In this document: piece by piece, positions 9,538-17,528 of the stretch
How the letters are laid out: each line of letters opens with the position of its first letter
Position numbering within the stretch: position 1 is the stretch's first letter
From: Saprospiraceae bacterium UBA2329
Lineage (GTDB): Bacteria > Bacteroidota > Bacteroidia > Chitinophagales > Saprospiraceae
Assembly: GCA_002344975.1 (NCBI GenBank)
Contig: DDUV01000015.1
Coordinates: 17,364 to 75,756 of the forward strand
Direction of reading: 5' to 3'
DNA: 58,393 nt
Position numbers and translations under genes: made by a program
Notes under the pieces: generated by a model
The model's database searches: none
Told to the model about the DNA's origin: nothing
The model's input: only the letters and a program-made list of their open reading frames with translations

Positions 9538-10791
9538 ATGGAATCATCCGGCAAGCCCGTGCCCAAAAACGTAGAAAAAATGCTCGAAGCCTGGCAGCAA
9601 TCCGGCGACGAGGCCTCCCTGCCGCTCCCCAATTTTGCAGATACCGCTACCGCGTTCGCCGTCAAAACCGATCAGGAATTGGAAAAAGCCGCGCGCCTCT
9701 TCGGACTGATGAATCACCATTGGTTGGTGGGCATGGGTTCGATGTTGGGCCTGGCAGCCATCCGACTGAGAATGCCGTTTGTCGAAAGCGTGGTAAAAAA
9801 TACCATTTTTGAGCAGTTTTGTGCCGGCACTACCCTCTTGGACAGTGCGCCGAACATCCAAAAACTGCACGGCGCCGGGGTGTATTCCGCCCTCGATTAC
9901 GGGGTGGAAGCCAAAGAAACGGAGGAGGATTTTAATCATACGATGAACGAGATCATCCGCGCCATTGAGTTCTCCGAGCAGTGTCCGGGCATTCGGCTCA
10001 TCAGTGTAAAAATAACGGGGCTGGCGCGTTTCGGGCTGCTGGAGGCTGTTCACAACAAAGGCAATCTCAATCCCCGCGAACGCAACGAGTACAAAAACGT
10101 GCTGAAGCGCATAGATGCCATCTGCCATACCGCCGATCAGAAGGGCATCAGCGTTTTTATAGACGCCGAAGAATCCTGGATTCAGGATGCCATAGACCAT
10201 TTGGCCACCCTGATGATGGCGCGCTACAACCACGAACGGGCAGTGGTGTATAATACTTTCCAAATGTACCGCACCGACCGCCTGCAATTTCTCATCCGGT
10301 CTTACAATCGCGCCGCTGCCGACGGATATTTCCTCGGCGCAAAATTGGTGCGGGGCGCGTACATGGAAAAAGAACGCGACCGCGCTGAACGCCTCGGCTA
10401 TGAATCGCCCATTCATCCCAACAAAGAAGCTACCGACCATGCTTTCAATACGGGGGTGCGCTTCTGCATGGATCACTACGAGAAAATTGCGTTTTGCAAT
10501 GCTTCCCACAACGCCGACAGCGCCATGCTGCAGGCCGAACTCATCCGCGAACGCCAATTGCCGCGCCAACATCCGCACCTGCTCTTCTGCCAACTCTACG
10601 GCATGAGCGACAACCTGACTTTCAACTTGGCCAAAGCGGGTTTCAATGCCGGCAAATATGTGGTATATGGCCCCGTGCGCGAGGTGGTGCCTTTCCTCAT
10701 TCGCCGCGCACAGGAAAACACAACCATCACCGGCGATATGAGCCGCGAACATCAATTGGTAACGAAGGAACTGAAACGCAGAGGCGGGTAG
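9538..10791 (+). CDS. Proline dehydrogenase
   Basis: A 417-residue FAD enzyme of the PRODH family, oxidising L-proline to pyrroline-5-carboxylate and passing electrons to the quinone pool. The TIM-barrel motifs are clear: SVKITGLARFG (about 157), FIDAEESW (about 205), YNTFQMYRTD, and AKLVRGAYMEKER (about 268). It is a stand-alone PRODH, not the fused PutA type; the partner pyrroline-5-carboxylate dehydrogenase is not in the window. The gene follows aroE closely, so co-transcription is likely although the pathways are unrelated. Downstream is a repeat-filled gap with a convergent gene. Confidence 0.92.
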   Translation: MESSGKPVPKNVEKMLEAWQQSGDEASLPLPNFADTATAFAVKTDQELEKAARLFGLMNHHWLVGMGSMLGLAAIRLRMPFVESVVKNTIFEQFCAGTTLLDSAPNIQKLHGAGVYSALDYGVEAKETEEDFNHTMNEIIRAIEFSEQCPGIRLISVKITGLARFGLLEAVHNKGNLNPRERNEYKNVLKRIDAICHTADQKGISVFIDAEESWIQDAIDHLATLMMARYNHERAVVYNTFQMYRTDRLQFLIRSYNRAAADGYFLGAKLVRGAYMEKERDRAERLGYESPIHPNKEATDHAFNTGVRFCMDHYEKIAFCNASHNADSAMLQAELIRERQLPRQHPHLLFCQLYGMSDNLTFNLAKAGFNAGKYVVYGPVREVVPFLIRRAQENTTITGDMSREHQLVTKELKRRGG

Positions 10792-10907
10792 GGTTCAAGG
10801 TTTCGGGTTGGAACGGCTGCTGGCCTCAAGCTGCTGGCTGCTGGCTACAAGCTGCTGGCTGTGAACACTCTACGCTTCGCACCGGCTACCGCCCACCGCT
10901 CAACCGC
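10792..10907. repeat. Word-repeat intergenic segment
   Basis: The 116-bp gap between two convergent genes is filled with the permuted words CTGCTGGCTGCTGGCT, ACAAGCTGCTGGCTG and CTACCGCCCACCGC. Similar strings are at 18.12 kb and 21.84 kb (first word) and at 0.07 kb and 11.58 kb (last word). No terminator is evident. Confidence 0.65.
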
Positions 10908-11270
10908 CTACCGCCCTCCGCAATACTCCACTCCGCTGGTCTGATTTTCGCACACAATCACCTTGCTGAGCTGCGGCAGCGTCGGCTGAATGTGATTCCA
11001 AATCCAAACGGCGAGGTTTTCGGCAGTGGGATTCTCCAGTCCCGGAATCTCGTTGAGCAACTTGTGGTCCAACTGTTTTTCCAAAGGCCGCCACGCATCT
11101 TTGATGTCGGCAAAATCCGTCACCCAGCCCAAGACCGGATGCAATTCGCCGCGCAAATACAGCTTCACAATATAAGTATGCCCGTGCAAATGACGGCATT
11201 TGTGGTCTTCCGGTACATACGGCAGCCAATGCGCCGAGTCAAAAGTGAATTCTTTGAATATTTCCATCAT
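10908..11270 (-). CDS. queD: 6-pyruvoyl tetrahydropterin synthase / QueD-like protein
   Basis: A 120-residue enzyme of the PTPS/QueD family. The start is at the paired ATGs at 11268-11270; the longer frame upstream only reads repeat DNA. Zinc ligands are His 14 (FDSAHWL), His 29 and His 31 (HLHGH), with Cys 25 just before, as in QueD. The C-terminal NPTAENLAVWIW and a glutamate near the end (SGVEY) are also family hallmarks. QueD converts dihydroneopterin triphosphate, the FolE product, to 6-carboxy-tetrahydropterin for queuosine; a biopterin role cannot be excluded. folE lies at 34.6 kb. Other queuosine genes are not in view. Confidence 0.88.
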   Translation of the reverse strand: MMEIFKEFTFDSAHWLPYVPEDHKCRHLHGHTYIVKLYLRGELHPVLGWVTDFADIKDAWRPLEKQLDHKLLNEIPGLENPTAENLAVWIWNHIQPTLPQLSKVIVCENQTSGVEYCGGR

Positions 11271-11619
11271 GGTATAAAATGCAATGCTTTTTTGTTCAAA
11301 GTTCAAGATTTCGGGTTTCATCCGCCGAAGCCTTGGCAAAGGCGGGTTCAAGGTTTCGAGTTCAAGATTTCGGATTCCTGATTCCTGATTTCGGATTCCA
11401 CCCGACGATAAACTGTGAAACAGATTACCAACCAGATGCTGCCCCGACGATGAACTGCGCAGCAGATTACCAACCCGTTCCTACCCCGACGATGAACCAC
11501 TCACCCCTCACCCACTCACCCCTAAAAACCGGCTGCCGGCTGTGATCACTCTACGCTTCGCACCCCGCGCCACAGGCGCGGCTACCGCCTACCGATCCAC
11601 TGCCTACCGATCCACCGAT
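11271..11619. repeat. Repeat-rich intergenic region with a 42-bp tandem repeat
   Basis: No gene is visible in this 349-bp gap. It contains ATTTCGGATTCC words (11365-11400), then a 42-bp tandem repeat starting at 11401, 11443 and 11485 (each copy opens CCCGACGATRAAC; the third is partial), then CACCCCTCACCCACTCACCCC (11500-11522), a CGCGCC-ACA-GGCGCG hairpin near 11567-11581 and CTACCGCCTACCGATCCA words. Open frames here are repeat artefacts. Confidence 0.7.
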
Positions 11620-14600
11620 CTACGCCTTCAACACCGCCCCTGCCAGCTTCCTCGCCTCCTCCTTCGCATCCCGCCACCAGGCCGCCGACCACACCGAAAT
11701 ATACTCGATGTTCTTGTCTTTCAAATGCTTGCGAATTTCGTATTCCCACAGCCAGTCGGTTTCCGGCGTGTCGTAAAAACTGCCGTCGGCCCGCAACGCA
11801 GCCACCGGACGCCGCATATCGGCATCGCTCACCAACAGCGGCAAATGCGCCGCTCCCCAGCCGTCGCCGGGCGACATGCGGTCTTTGCCGATGTACGAGG
11901 TCAGCACCGCCGCCACTTCCTGATGGAATACCGAGACCTCCTGTGCGTGCTCGCCTTTGCGCACCAGCGCCGCCACCCGCTCTATGATGCTGCGCTGCTC
12001 TTTGGCTTTCGATTGCCGGAAGGCAGAGAGGAAGAGCAGGTAATTGGCCAACAGGCACTCGCCGCGGCGGGAAGTATCGCCGGCCATGCGTTGCAGGTCT
12101 ATGTCGTCTATCGAGCACAGGGCGTGTACTTTCGTCGAAGCCCGGCTCATCAGCGCCGCCAATTGCGCGGTCTGGTCCGGTCCGTTCAGCATTTCTATGT
12201 GGCCGCTCACCTTGCCGTTGGGCGCCGAGGGGCCGAAGGTGGCTGACAAAATCATCTCATCGAAGTGCAGGCCGGGCAACTCGCCGAGGTGGAAAACGCC
12301 CAGTCCGTTGCGCTCCAATTGTTGCACCACATCGGCGCCGGGTTCGTTGCGCTGCTTGATTCTCAGCAGGTAGTAGCTGATGAGGTCGCGTTGTTGCGGG
12401 GTGGCGCACACGATCCCCACGCTGGGCATGGTGCGCTGCGGCGTGGGCTGTATGCGATTGAGCAATTGCAGCGCCGCCTCGGCTTCTTTTTCGTTGATGC
12501 CGCTGTGTTCGTAATAAAAACCGTGCGTGTGCGTCAGTTGCAACTCAAAACCGCGGGGCGCCTCGTCGGCCACAGCTACTTTCCAGGCCGACTGGAGGAG
12601 ATTGCCGGGCTTGAGCTGGTGTATGATGCCCAAGGGCAAAATCCGGTAGCCCGCCGCGCGGAACAAGCCCAACAACGAAGCGTCGTCGCGTTCGGGCTGC
12701 TGGGCCGGATCGCCGACGGCCAATGCGCGCCGCCCCAAATGCAACAAGGGCGCGGCCTCCGCTGCCGGTACGGCCTGCGCTTCGTCCACGATCACCACAT
12801 CGAACCCCGTATCGGCGTTGAACAAAGCCTGCGCCACCGCCGGCGGAGCCAATACGATGGGGAATATATCGGTGATGTGCCGCCCGCTTTCGCGGAACAG
12901 GCCCGGCAAGTCCACGCCTGCATCAGCCGTGCCGCTCAGGGCCTGCGAGGTTTTGCGCCCGCCGCGTCGCAGTTCTTTGGCGACAGCCTCCCGGCGTTCG
13001 TCCCACAGCGTGCGCAGACGCGACAGAAGCAGGGGTTGCAGGCCCGCCATCGTTTCGGCTAATTCTTCCACTGCCTCATCCGACACCGGCAGATCGGGCG
13101 AAAATTGCATCGTCAGGCAGTTGTTGAAGTACCAACTGTCTAAGGCGGCCGTCCAGTCGTTGGGTTTGGCTTTGGCCAATGCGCGCACTATTTTCCGGCC
13201 GTTTTCGGGCATACCGATCCAGTGTCGCTGCCATTCGTAAAAAGTGTCGTAGTCTTTGAGGTACAGGCCGATGTTGTCGAAACTTTCCATCACCTCTTCC
13301 AGGTACTTGAGGCGTTTGGTGAGCGTGAGCGCCTGATGTTCAAGTGGTTGTTCCAAAATTCCCGCCAGATTGACGTCGTTGAGCAATGAGTCCAAGCCCT
13401 GTTCCAACTCCGTCACGATGGTGGTGTAAGGCAGATCTGCATGTACGCTTTTGCTGCTGAGGCGCTGCACTTCTTCCTGAATCTGAGCGGGCAATTGTTC
13501 GTTCCAGAGGCCGAACGAAGCCTCCATTTCCAAGACATTGGCTCTGATTTTGGCCATTGACTTGCGGTCCTTTTCGGGCAATACGGCAAAGTCGAACAGA
13601 GGCCGGGCCGTCCAGATGCGCTCCAATTCGGCGAAAGCCTCCCGCACCTGCTCGCGGGCCGTCAGAATCTGCTGTGCGCGCGCCGACACGATGCGAGACA
13701 GTTTGAGGCCGCCTTCGGAGCTGTTTTCAAAGTCGGCGCCCCATTGGTTGCCATAGTCCGTCAACATACCTTTGAGGCGAAAAATGGCCTCATTGAGTTG
13801 TTGGCGGCTGCCCTGATAGAGGTCGTTGAGTTTGTCGGAATAGCCGTTGAGCGTGCTGATGTAGCGGTGGTGAAGGCGAGCGCTGCGTTCGGAAAACGCG
13901 GCTATTTGCTGCCGGATGTAGGCCAGTCCGCCGTCTTTGTCTTTTTGTGTAAACAACTCGCCTTTGAGCGCCGACAGCGGGTGTTTGAGCGTATTGATAC
14001 TTGGAAACAGCACCTGGCTTTGCGCAATGCCCCGGCGCAGCACCTCGTATTCTTCAAAAGTAAAAGCAAAGTCCTGATTGTAAAGCTGTTGCCCCAGCAG
14101 TTCCTTGCCGGCTCTGCTTTGGCTGCGCAAAAACAGGCCCACGGTTTCGGTCCAGTTGTGCGTGCCGAAAACCGGGCGGCGCGTGGCGTGGTAGCCGGCA
14201 TCGAGTTTGTCTTTGAGGCGCAAAGCTTTCTCTAAGAGGAGTTTGTAGCGGTCGGCCGGGAAAGCCTCCACGATGGGCGGGGCTGAGACGGCGCTGCGTA
14301 ACAGACCCAGTACCGCCGCCTGATCGGACTGCACATTGCGGATGAGCAATTGCTGAGTCGTCAGTCCGCAGCGGCCCAGCACGGCCTGCGCTTCTTTGAG
14401 TTCCGACAGGCGCGAGCACACCATGAGGCATTTGCGGCCATTGGCGAGCGCGTTGATGATGACGTTGGCAATGAGGTTGGTTTTGCCGGTGCCCGAAATG
14501 CCGGCGGCCACCGTGATGCGCGAGCGCTCTACCTGCTGCATGGCCGTAGCCTGCCAGGGATCGAGCGGGAGCAGGCTGAACGGATGTCCCTCCACGGGAA

Positions 14601-15495
14601 GTGCCTGTTGTGCGGGCAGCACCGCTTCGCCGGAGTTGTACGCCGCTTCGGGCAGCAAACCCAGCAAACCGGACCAAATCAGGCTGCCGTTGTCGAGGCA
14701 GGCGGCGGCTTCCAATTCCGCATCGCCGGGGCAGGGCATGATGGTGAGATTGTCAACGGGAACGTGCAGGCCGGTTTCGCGGGCCAGTTCCAAGGCCAGC
14801 AAGACCATTTCGCTGCCGCTGGGTTTGCGCTGCGCCGTGATGCCTGTGTAACGAGCGCTCAACGCCGGGCTGCATTGGCGTTCCAGCCAGGCCGCCAGCA
14901 CCGGGTTGAGCGAAAAACCCGCTTCTGCATCGTGGCTCAGCACCCAGGATTCCGACACGTTGGGGCTGGCCTCCATGTTGATGTTCCAGAAAAACAAGGG
15001 CTGCGAGGCCGGCCGGCCCTGCTCGTCGCGAACGGCAAACAGGGGGAATCCGAAAACCAAACTCTTGCTGCCGCCGAGGCGTTCGCGGTTGCGCGCCTCG
15101 AAGAACAGGTGCCGCAGCGCCCATTCGTTGGAATCTTGCGCCTCTACCGTAGTATGGAGCGAGCGGGAGCGAAACAGCGCGTCTATCCAGCCGAGGGCAA
15201 AATCGGCGTCGGGGCGCAGGTGAAACATATCCATGCGCCCTTCGGCGAAGGGTTGAGAGAACGCGTAAAATGGGTCCTTATGGCCGTTGATATTCATGCT
15301 TTCAATTTGTACGGCCAAAAATAGGTTGGAATCGGGAGATTTGGTAGCAGTGAGGAGAAATAGCTGCGGCTTTCGCGTTCTTGTATCCAGAAGGCAGGCC
15401 TGTGAGATATGGCTATATCGCTTCAAGACCGGCTCAAACAACGACGCAGTTCCACCTTCATTGGGCGGGAGCAACAATTGGAGATGTTTCGTCAA
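11620..15495 (-). CDS. SF1-helicase-like ATPase with degenerate C-terminal nuclease domain
   Basis: A very large cytosolic protein, 1291 residues if started at the TTG at 15493-15495. That codon overlaps the stop of the preceding gene as TTGA and keeps protein-like sequence that a start at ATG 15297 (1225 residues) would lose. Walker A is GISGTGKTN (about 332-340). Walker B is IVDEAQ (about 900), followed by GDPAQQPE, as in DNA2/UPF1-type superfamily 1 helicases. About 560 residues separate them, rich in charged helices. Later motifs are weak (a MSRAST arginine stands for motif VI). The last roughly 65 residues resemble the Vsr/MTES_1575 endonuclease tail (ALRADGSFYD then VWSAAWWRD), but the usual acidic residue before ADG is Arg and the YH histidine is Asp, so cleavage is doubtful. 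It is the third gene of an AbiEi-AbiEii operon. Confidence 0.8.
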   Translation of the reverse strand: MTKHLQLLLPPNEGGTASLFEPVLKRYSHISQACLLDTRTRKPQLFLLTATKSPDSNLFLAVQIESMNINGHKDPFYAFSQPFAEGRMDMFHLRPDADFALGWIDALFRSRSLHTTVEAQDSNEWALRHLFFEARNRERLGGSKSLVFGFPLFAVRDEQGRPASQPLFFWNINMEASPNVSESWVLSHDAEAGFSLNPVLAAWLERQCSPALSARYTGITAQRKPSGSEMVLLALELARETGLHVPVDNLTIMPCPGDAELEAAACLDNGSLIWSGLLGLLPEAAYNSGEAVLPAQQALPVEGHPFSLLPLDPWQATAMQQVERSRITVAAGISGTGKTNLIANVIINALANGRKCLMVCSRLSELKEAQAVLGRCGLTTQQLLIRNVQSDQAAVLGLLRSAVSAPPIVEAFPADRYKLLLEKALRLKDKLDAGYHATRRPVFGTHNWTETVGLFLRSQSRAGKELLGQQLYNQDFAFTFEEYEVLRRGIAQSQVLFPSINTLKHPLSALKGELFTQKDKDGGLAYIRQQIAAFSERSARLHHRYISTLNGYSDKLNDLYQGSRQQLNEAIFRLKGMLTDYGNQWGADFENSSEGGLKLSRIVSARAQQILTAREQVREAFAELERIWTARPLFDFAVLPEKDRKSMAKIRANVLEMEASFGLWNEQLPAQIQEEVQRLSSKSVHADLPYTTIVTELEQGLDSLLNDVNLAGILEQPLEHQALTLTKRLKYLEEVMESFDNIGLYLKDYDTFYEWQRHWIGMPENGRKIVRALAKAKPNDWTAALDSWYFNNCLTMQFSPDLPVSDEAVEELAETMAGLQPLLLSRLRTLWDERREAVAKELRRGGRKTSQALSGTADAGVDLPGLFRESGRHITDIFPIVLAPPAVAQALFNADTGFDVVIVDEAQAVPAAEAAPLLHLGRRALAVGDPAQQPERDDASLLGLFRAAGYRILPLGIIHQLKPGNLLQSAWKVAVADEAPRGFELQLTHTHGFYYEHSGINEKEAEAALQLLNRIQPTPQRTMPSVGIVCATPQQRDLISYYLLRIKQRNEPGADVVQQLERNGLGVFHLGELPGLHFDEMILSATFGPSAPNGKVSGHIEMLNGPDQTAQLAALMSRASTKVHALCSIDDIDLQRMAGDTSRRGECLLANYLLFLSAFRQSKAKEQRSIIERVAALVRKGEHAQEVSVFHQEVAAVLTSYIGKDRMSPGDGWGAAHLPLLVSDADMRRPVAALRADGSFYDTPETDWLWEYEIRKHLKDKNIEYISVWSAAWWRDAKEEARKLAGAVLKA

Positions 15496-16271
15496 AAGTC
15501 CGATTGTTCCAAAAGAGGCAAAAACAGCCGTATCTTTTTTTCGTCTGCCGGGAAAAACAAAAAGTTGCGGACATCTTTTACCATTTCCTCCATGTCGAGA
15601 TGTTGGCAAAGGTCTCGTACCTGTTCCATCAATTGATCGCGATTGGAGACCCCCAGCTTCAATTCCAGAAATGAATAATCGGGTTTCACCGATTTAGATA
15701 AGAGAAATACGATGTCGAAAAAATCGCGGCCCTTGCTCCTTTTGCGTTGGCAAAGTGCTGTAAATTTTTGCGCCAGAAGGATGGGCAAGGGCGTGGTAAG
15801 GATTTGGGTAGTCACGTCAAATTGGTTCAGGATATAACTTTCAGGTTGAAAATCAAAGTATTGAGGCTCCGTGTCGAGTTGAATGAGGATTTTTTCCTCG
15901 CGGTAACCGCTGATCCCTTGCTCAAACAACAGTCCTGGAAAACGGATATAACAATGATATGCTCCCCGTATGACCTGCTTCATTTCTACCTGATACCCCT
16001 GTTGTTCCAGTCCGGCTCGGATAGCTTCGGACACCTCTCCGAATTCGGATTCAGTGACTTGAAAATTGTCGAAATCCAGGTCCTCGGAAAATCGGGAATT
16101 ATTGTGTACTAAGCGCAGGCATGTGCCGCCCAGGAAGCAAAAGCGGTTCGCAAAAGGGCTTTCAAACAAAATTTCAAGAATTTTACATTGCAAGTACTCG
16201 CGAAGAATGAATGATCGGTGTACGCGCAAGGCAACAGGATAAGCTTCCAGCAGTTCAGGCAGGCTCAACAT
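15492..16271 (-). CDS. AbiEii-type nucleotidyltransferase toxin
   Basis: A 259-residue nucleotidyltransferase of the AbiEii/AbiGii toxin family. The polymerase-beta-like core shows FLGGTCLRL (about 47-55) and RFSEDLDFD (60-68) with the metal-binding Asp pair at 64 and 66. A later KFTALCQRKRSKGRDFFD block (from about residue 178) matches the conserved K...R..RD..D motif of the family. In known AbiE systems this protein is the toxin of a type IV-like pair; related toxins modify tRNA ends. Its start overlaps the upstream regulator gene by 17 bases and its stop overlaps the helicase gene, so all three are translated from one message. Confidence 0.9.
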   Translation of the reverse strand: MLSLPELLEAYPVALRVHRSFILREYLQCKILEILFESPFANRFCFLGGTCLRLVHNNSRFSEDLDFDNFQVTESEFGEVSEAIRAGLEQQGYQVEMKQVIRGAYHCYIRFPGLLFEQGISGYREEKILIQLDTEPQYFDFQPESYILNQFDVTTQILTTPLPILLAQKFTALCQRKRSKGRDFFDIVFLLSKSVKPDYSFLELKLGVSNRDQLMEQVRDLCQHLDMEEMVKDVRNFLFFPADEKKIRLFLPLLEQSDF

Positions 16272-16881
16272 GGTAAAGGTGGTTTTTGAAAATACGGACG
16301 CGCTCCGTCAGAGATTGTGAATCGAATAACGAACAGTACGCCTCTAATTTATTTTGGTCAATGTCATTTCTCATTTGATCGAGGTTCAGGCGCAGCCCCT
16401 CAAAATCGGCTATTGTTGCGATTTTAGGCCGCAAGTACAGGAAGTCGAGCAGCGCTTTTTCCGGCTCTGCTATTTTCGTCCCATAACCATCCGGCACCAA
16501 CAAACGGTAGCCGAAAAAAAGCGAAGGTTTCACGCTGGAGTAACGAAAGTGCCCGATCTGAGTGTCAAATACCTGAGTTTTACGTGTGGAAATAGAGGTG
16601 ATGGTAAACACGGCCTCCGGTATCCAGCCATAATGCGCAAAGGCAGTCTCCAATGAGACATAAGACGGGCTGTAGATTTTATTAGCCACCCAATACAATT
16701 GCTCTTCGGTGGCAATACGGCCTTTCACACTGTACCAGCCATTCCGAACACGAATAATATGGCCTTTTTTTTGCCAATTGAGGAGGTTCTCCCGCTCAAA
16801 ACCGGGGTAAAGCTGCTCTACCTCCCGGACTGAAAAGGCGGGCGTTTTTTTGAATCGCTCTAAGTAATTTATTAAAATCAT
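16255..16881 (-). CDS. AbiEi-type antitoxin / transcriptional regulator
   Basis: A 208-residue protein resembling the AbiEi antitoxin family. The N-terminal 60 residues form a winged helix (FSVREVEQLYP, NLLNWQKKGHIIRVRNGWY), followed by the family core (YVSLETAFAHYGWIPE, TRKTQVF, AEPEKALLDFLYL). Known AbiEi proteins neutralise AbiEii and repress their own operon by binding inverted repeats. That fits the palindrome 11-32 bases upstream of this start and the TATCTTTG box beyond it. The gene overlaps the toxin gene by 17 bases. No promoter is visible inside the operon. Confidence 0.85.
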   Translation of the reverse strand: MILINYLERFKKTPAFSVREVEQLYPGFERENLLNWQKKGHIIRVRNGWYSVKGRIATEEQLYWVANKIYSPSYVSLETAFAHYGWIPEAVFTITSISTRKTQVFDTQIGHFRYSSVKPSLFFGYRLLVPDGYGTKIAEPEKALLDFLYLRPKIATIADFEGLRLNLDQMRNDIDQNKLEAYCSLFDSQSLTERVRIFKNHLYHVEPA

Positions 16882-16891
16882 TTCCCTTAAT

Positions 16892-16913
16892 CCTAAAAAA
16901 TTAGGTTTTTAGG
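16892..16913. promoter_or_regulatory. Candidate AbiEi operator palindrome
   Basis: A 22-bp inverted repeat, CCTAAAAA-ATTAGG-TTTTTAGG, lies between the -7 box (16917-16924) and the start codon of the AbiEi-like gene. The first 14 bases are themselves an inverted repeat (CCTAA..TTAGG). Position and symmetry fit autoregulation by the encoded protein; this is an inference. Confidence 0.6.
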
Positions 16914-16916
16914 AAG

Positions 16917-16924
16917 CAAAGATA
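16917..16924 (-). promoter_or_regulatory. -7 promoter box TATCTTTG of the AbiE-helicase operon
   Basis: The minus-strand TATCTTTG is an exact TAnnTTTG match 35 bases upstream of the AbiEi-like start. No TTG is seen at the usual -33 distance. It is the only promoter candidate for the three genes. Confidence 0.65.
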
Positions 16925-16987
16925 CAGTTTTTATCCATACCCCCACTTCACCGCATAGCAGAAAGCAGGTATAAACCGGAACAAGGT

Positions 16988-17203
16988 CAGGGCAAACGCA
17001 TCAAAACCAAGAATGACCTCGGAGAGGTCAAATGTTTGTAGAAAAGGTCATTTATACCAATTGGGACGACCTCGGAGAGGTCGCACATGATATAACAAGA
17101 CAATGTGCGACCTCTCCGAGGTCGTCTAAACGTGAAAAAACGCTTATTTCTACAAAGATACGATCTCTCCGAGGTCGTCATATCATTTGATGCGTTTGCC
17201 CTG
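16988..17203. mobile_element. 216-bp MITE-like palindromic element with target duplication
   Basis: The element has perfect 18-bp terminal inverted repeats beginning CAGGGCAAACGC (16988-17005 and 17186-17203). It is flanked by a 9-bp direct repeat GAACAAGGT (16979-16987 and 17204-17212), which is the expected target-site duplication. Inside are four GACCTC-(3 nt)-GAGGTC hairpin modules (17015, 17068, 17109, 17162; the last with one change) and a perfect 23-bp inverted repeat (17066-17088 with 17103-17125). No transposase is encoded, so it would be non-autonomous. A 9-bp duplication is common among IS4-type transposases, but the family is not established. Confidence 0.8.
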
Positions 17204-17282
17204 GAACAAGGTGGTGCACCCGAAAAAGCTGCGCCATTTTCCCTACTTTTACCTCCCCAAACGCTTTTGACCTTTATAACTC

Positions 17283-17357
17283 CTGTGGGATATGGCCGAG
17301 CAGGGCATCTCGCGCGAGGCGTACGAGGAGCTGCTGGCGGGGCTGCGCGGGGGCTGA
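17283..17357 (+). pseudogene. Orphan 3' gene fragment
   Basis: Twenty-four codons ending in TGA read LWDMAEQGISREAYEELLAG and onward, a helical GC-rich C-terminus with strongly coding-like codons. The frame is closed by TAA only two codons upstream and nothing upstream continues it. It looks like the tail of a gene lost by deletion or insertion. I cannot name the parent. The rest of the 16882-17528 gap holds the operator, the MITE-like element and otherwise nothing recognisable. Confidence 0.35.
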
Positions 17358-17528
17358 GGGCGGGCATTGCTGCCATGCTTTGTTTATCAATCGTTGAATG
17401 GTAAAACGCAAAACCAAATGAGTGATGGGAGAAACATTTTGATTTAATTTTGAATATTAGGTCAAACCCTTTATCGGGCAATACGAGAGCCGGCCGACAA
17501 GAAAAAACGAACAATAAAAAGAAGAACC

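Noticed and set aside
9544..10755. 403-codon minus-strand open frame
   Set aside because: Antisense to proline dehydrogenase; no family signal.
15496..15609. ATG start at 15609 for the helicase
   Set aside because: It would overlap the AbiEii gene by 118 bases, and the extra residues are an out-of-frame reading of that gene.
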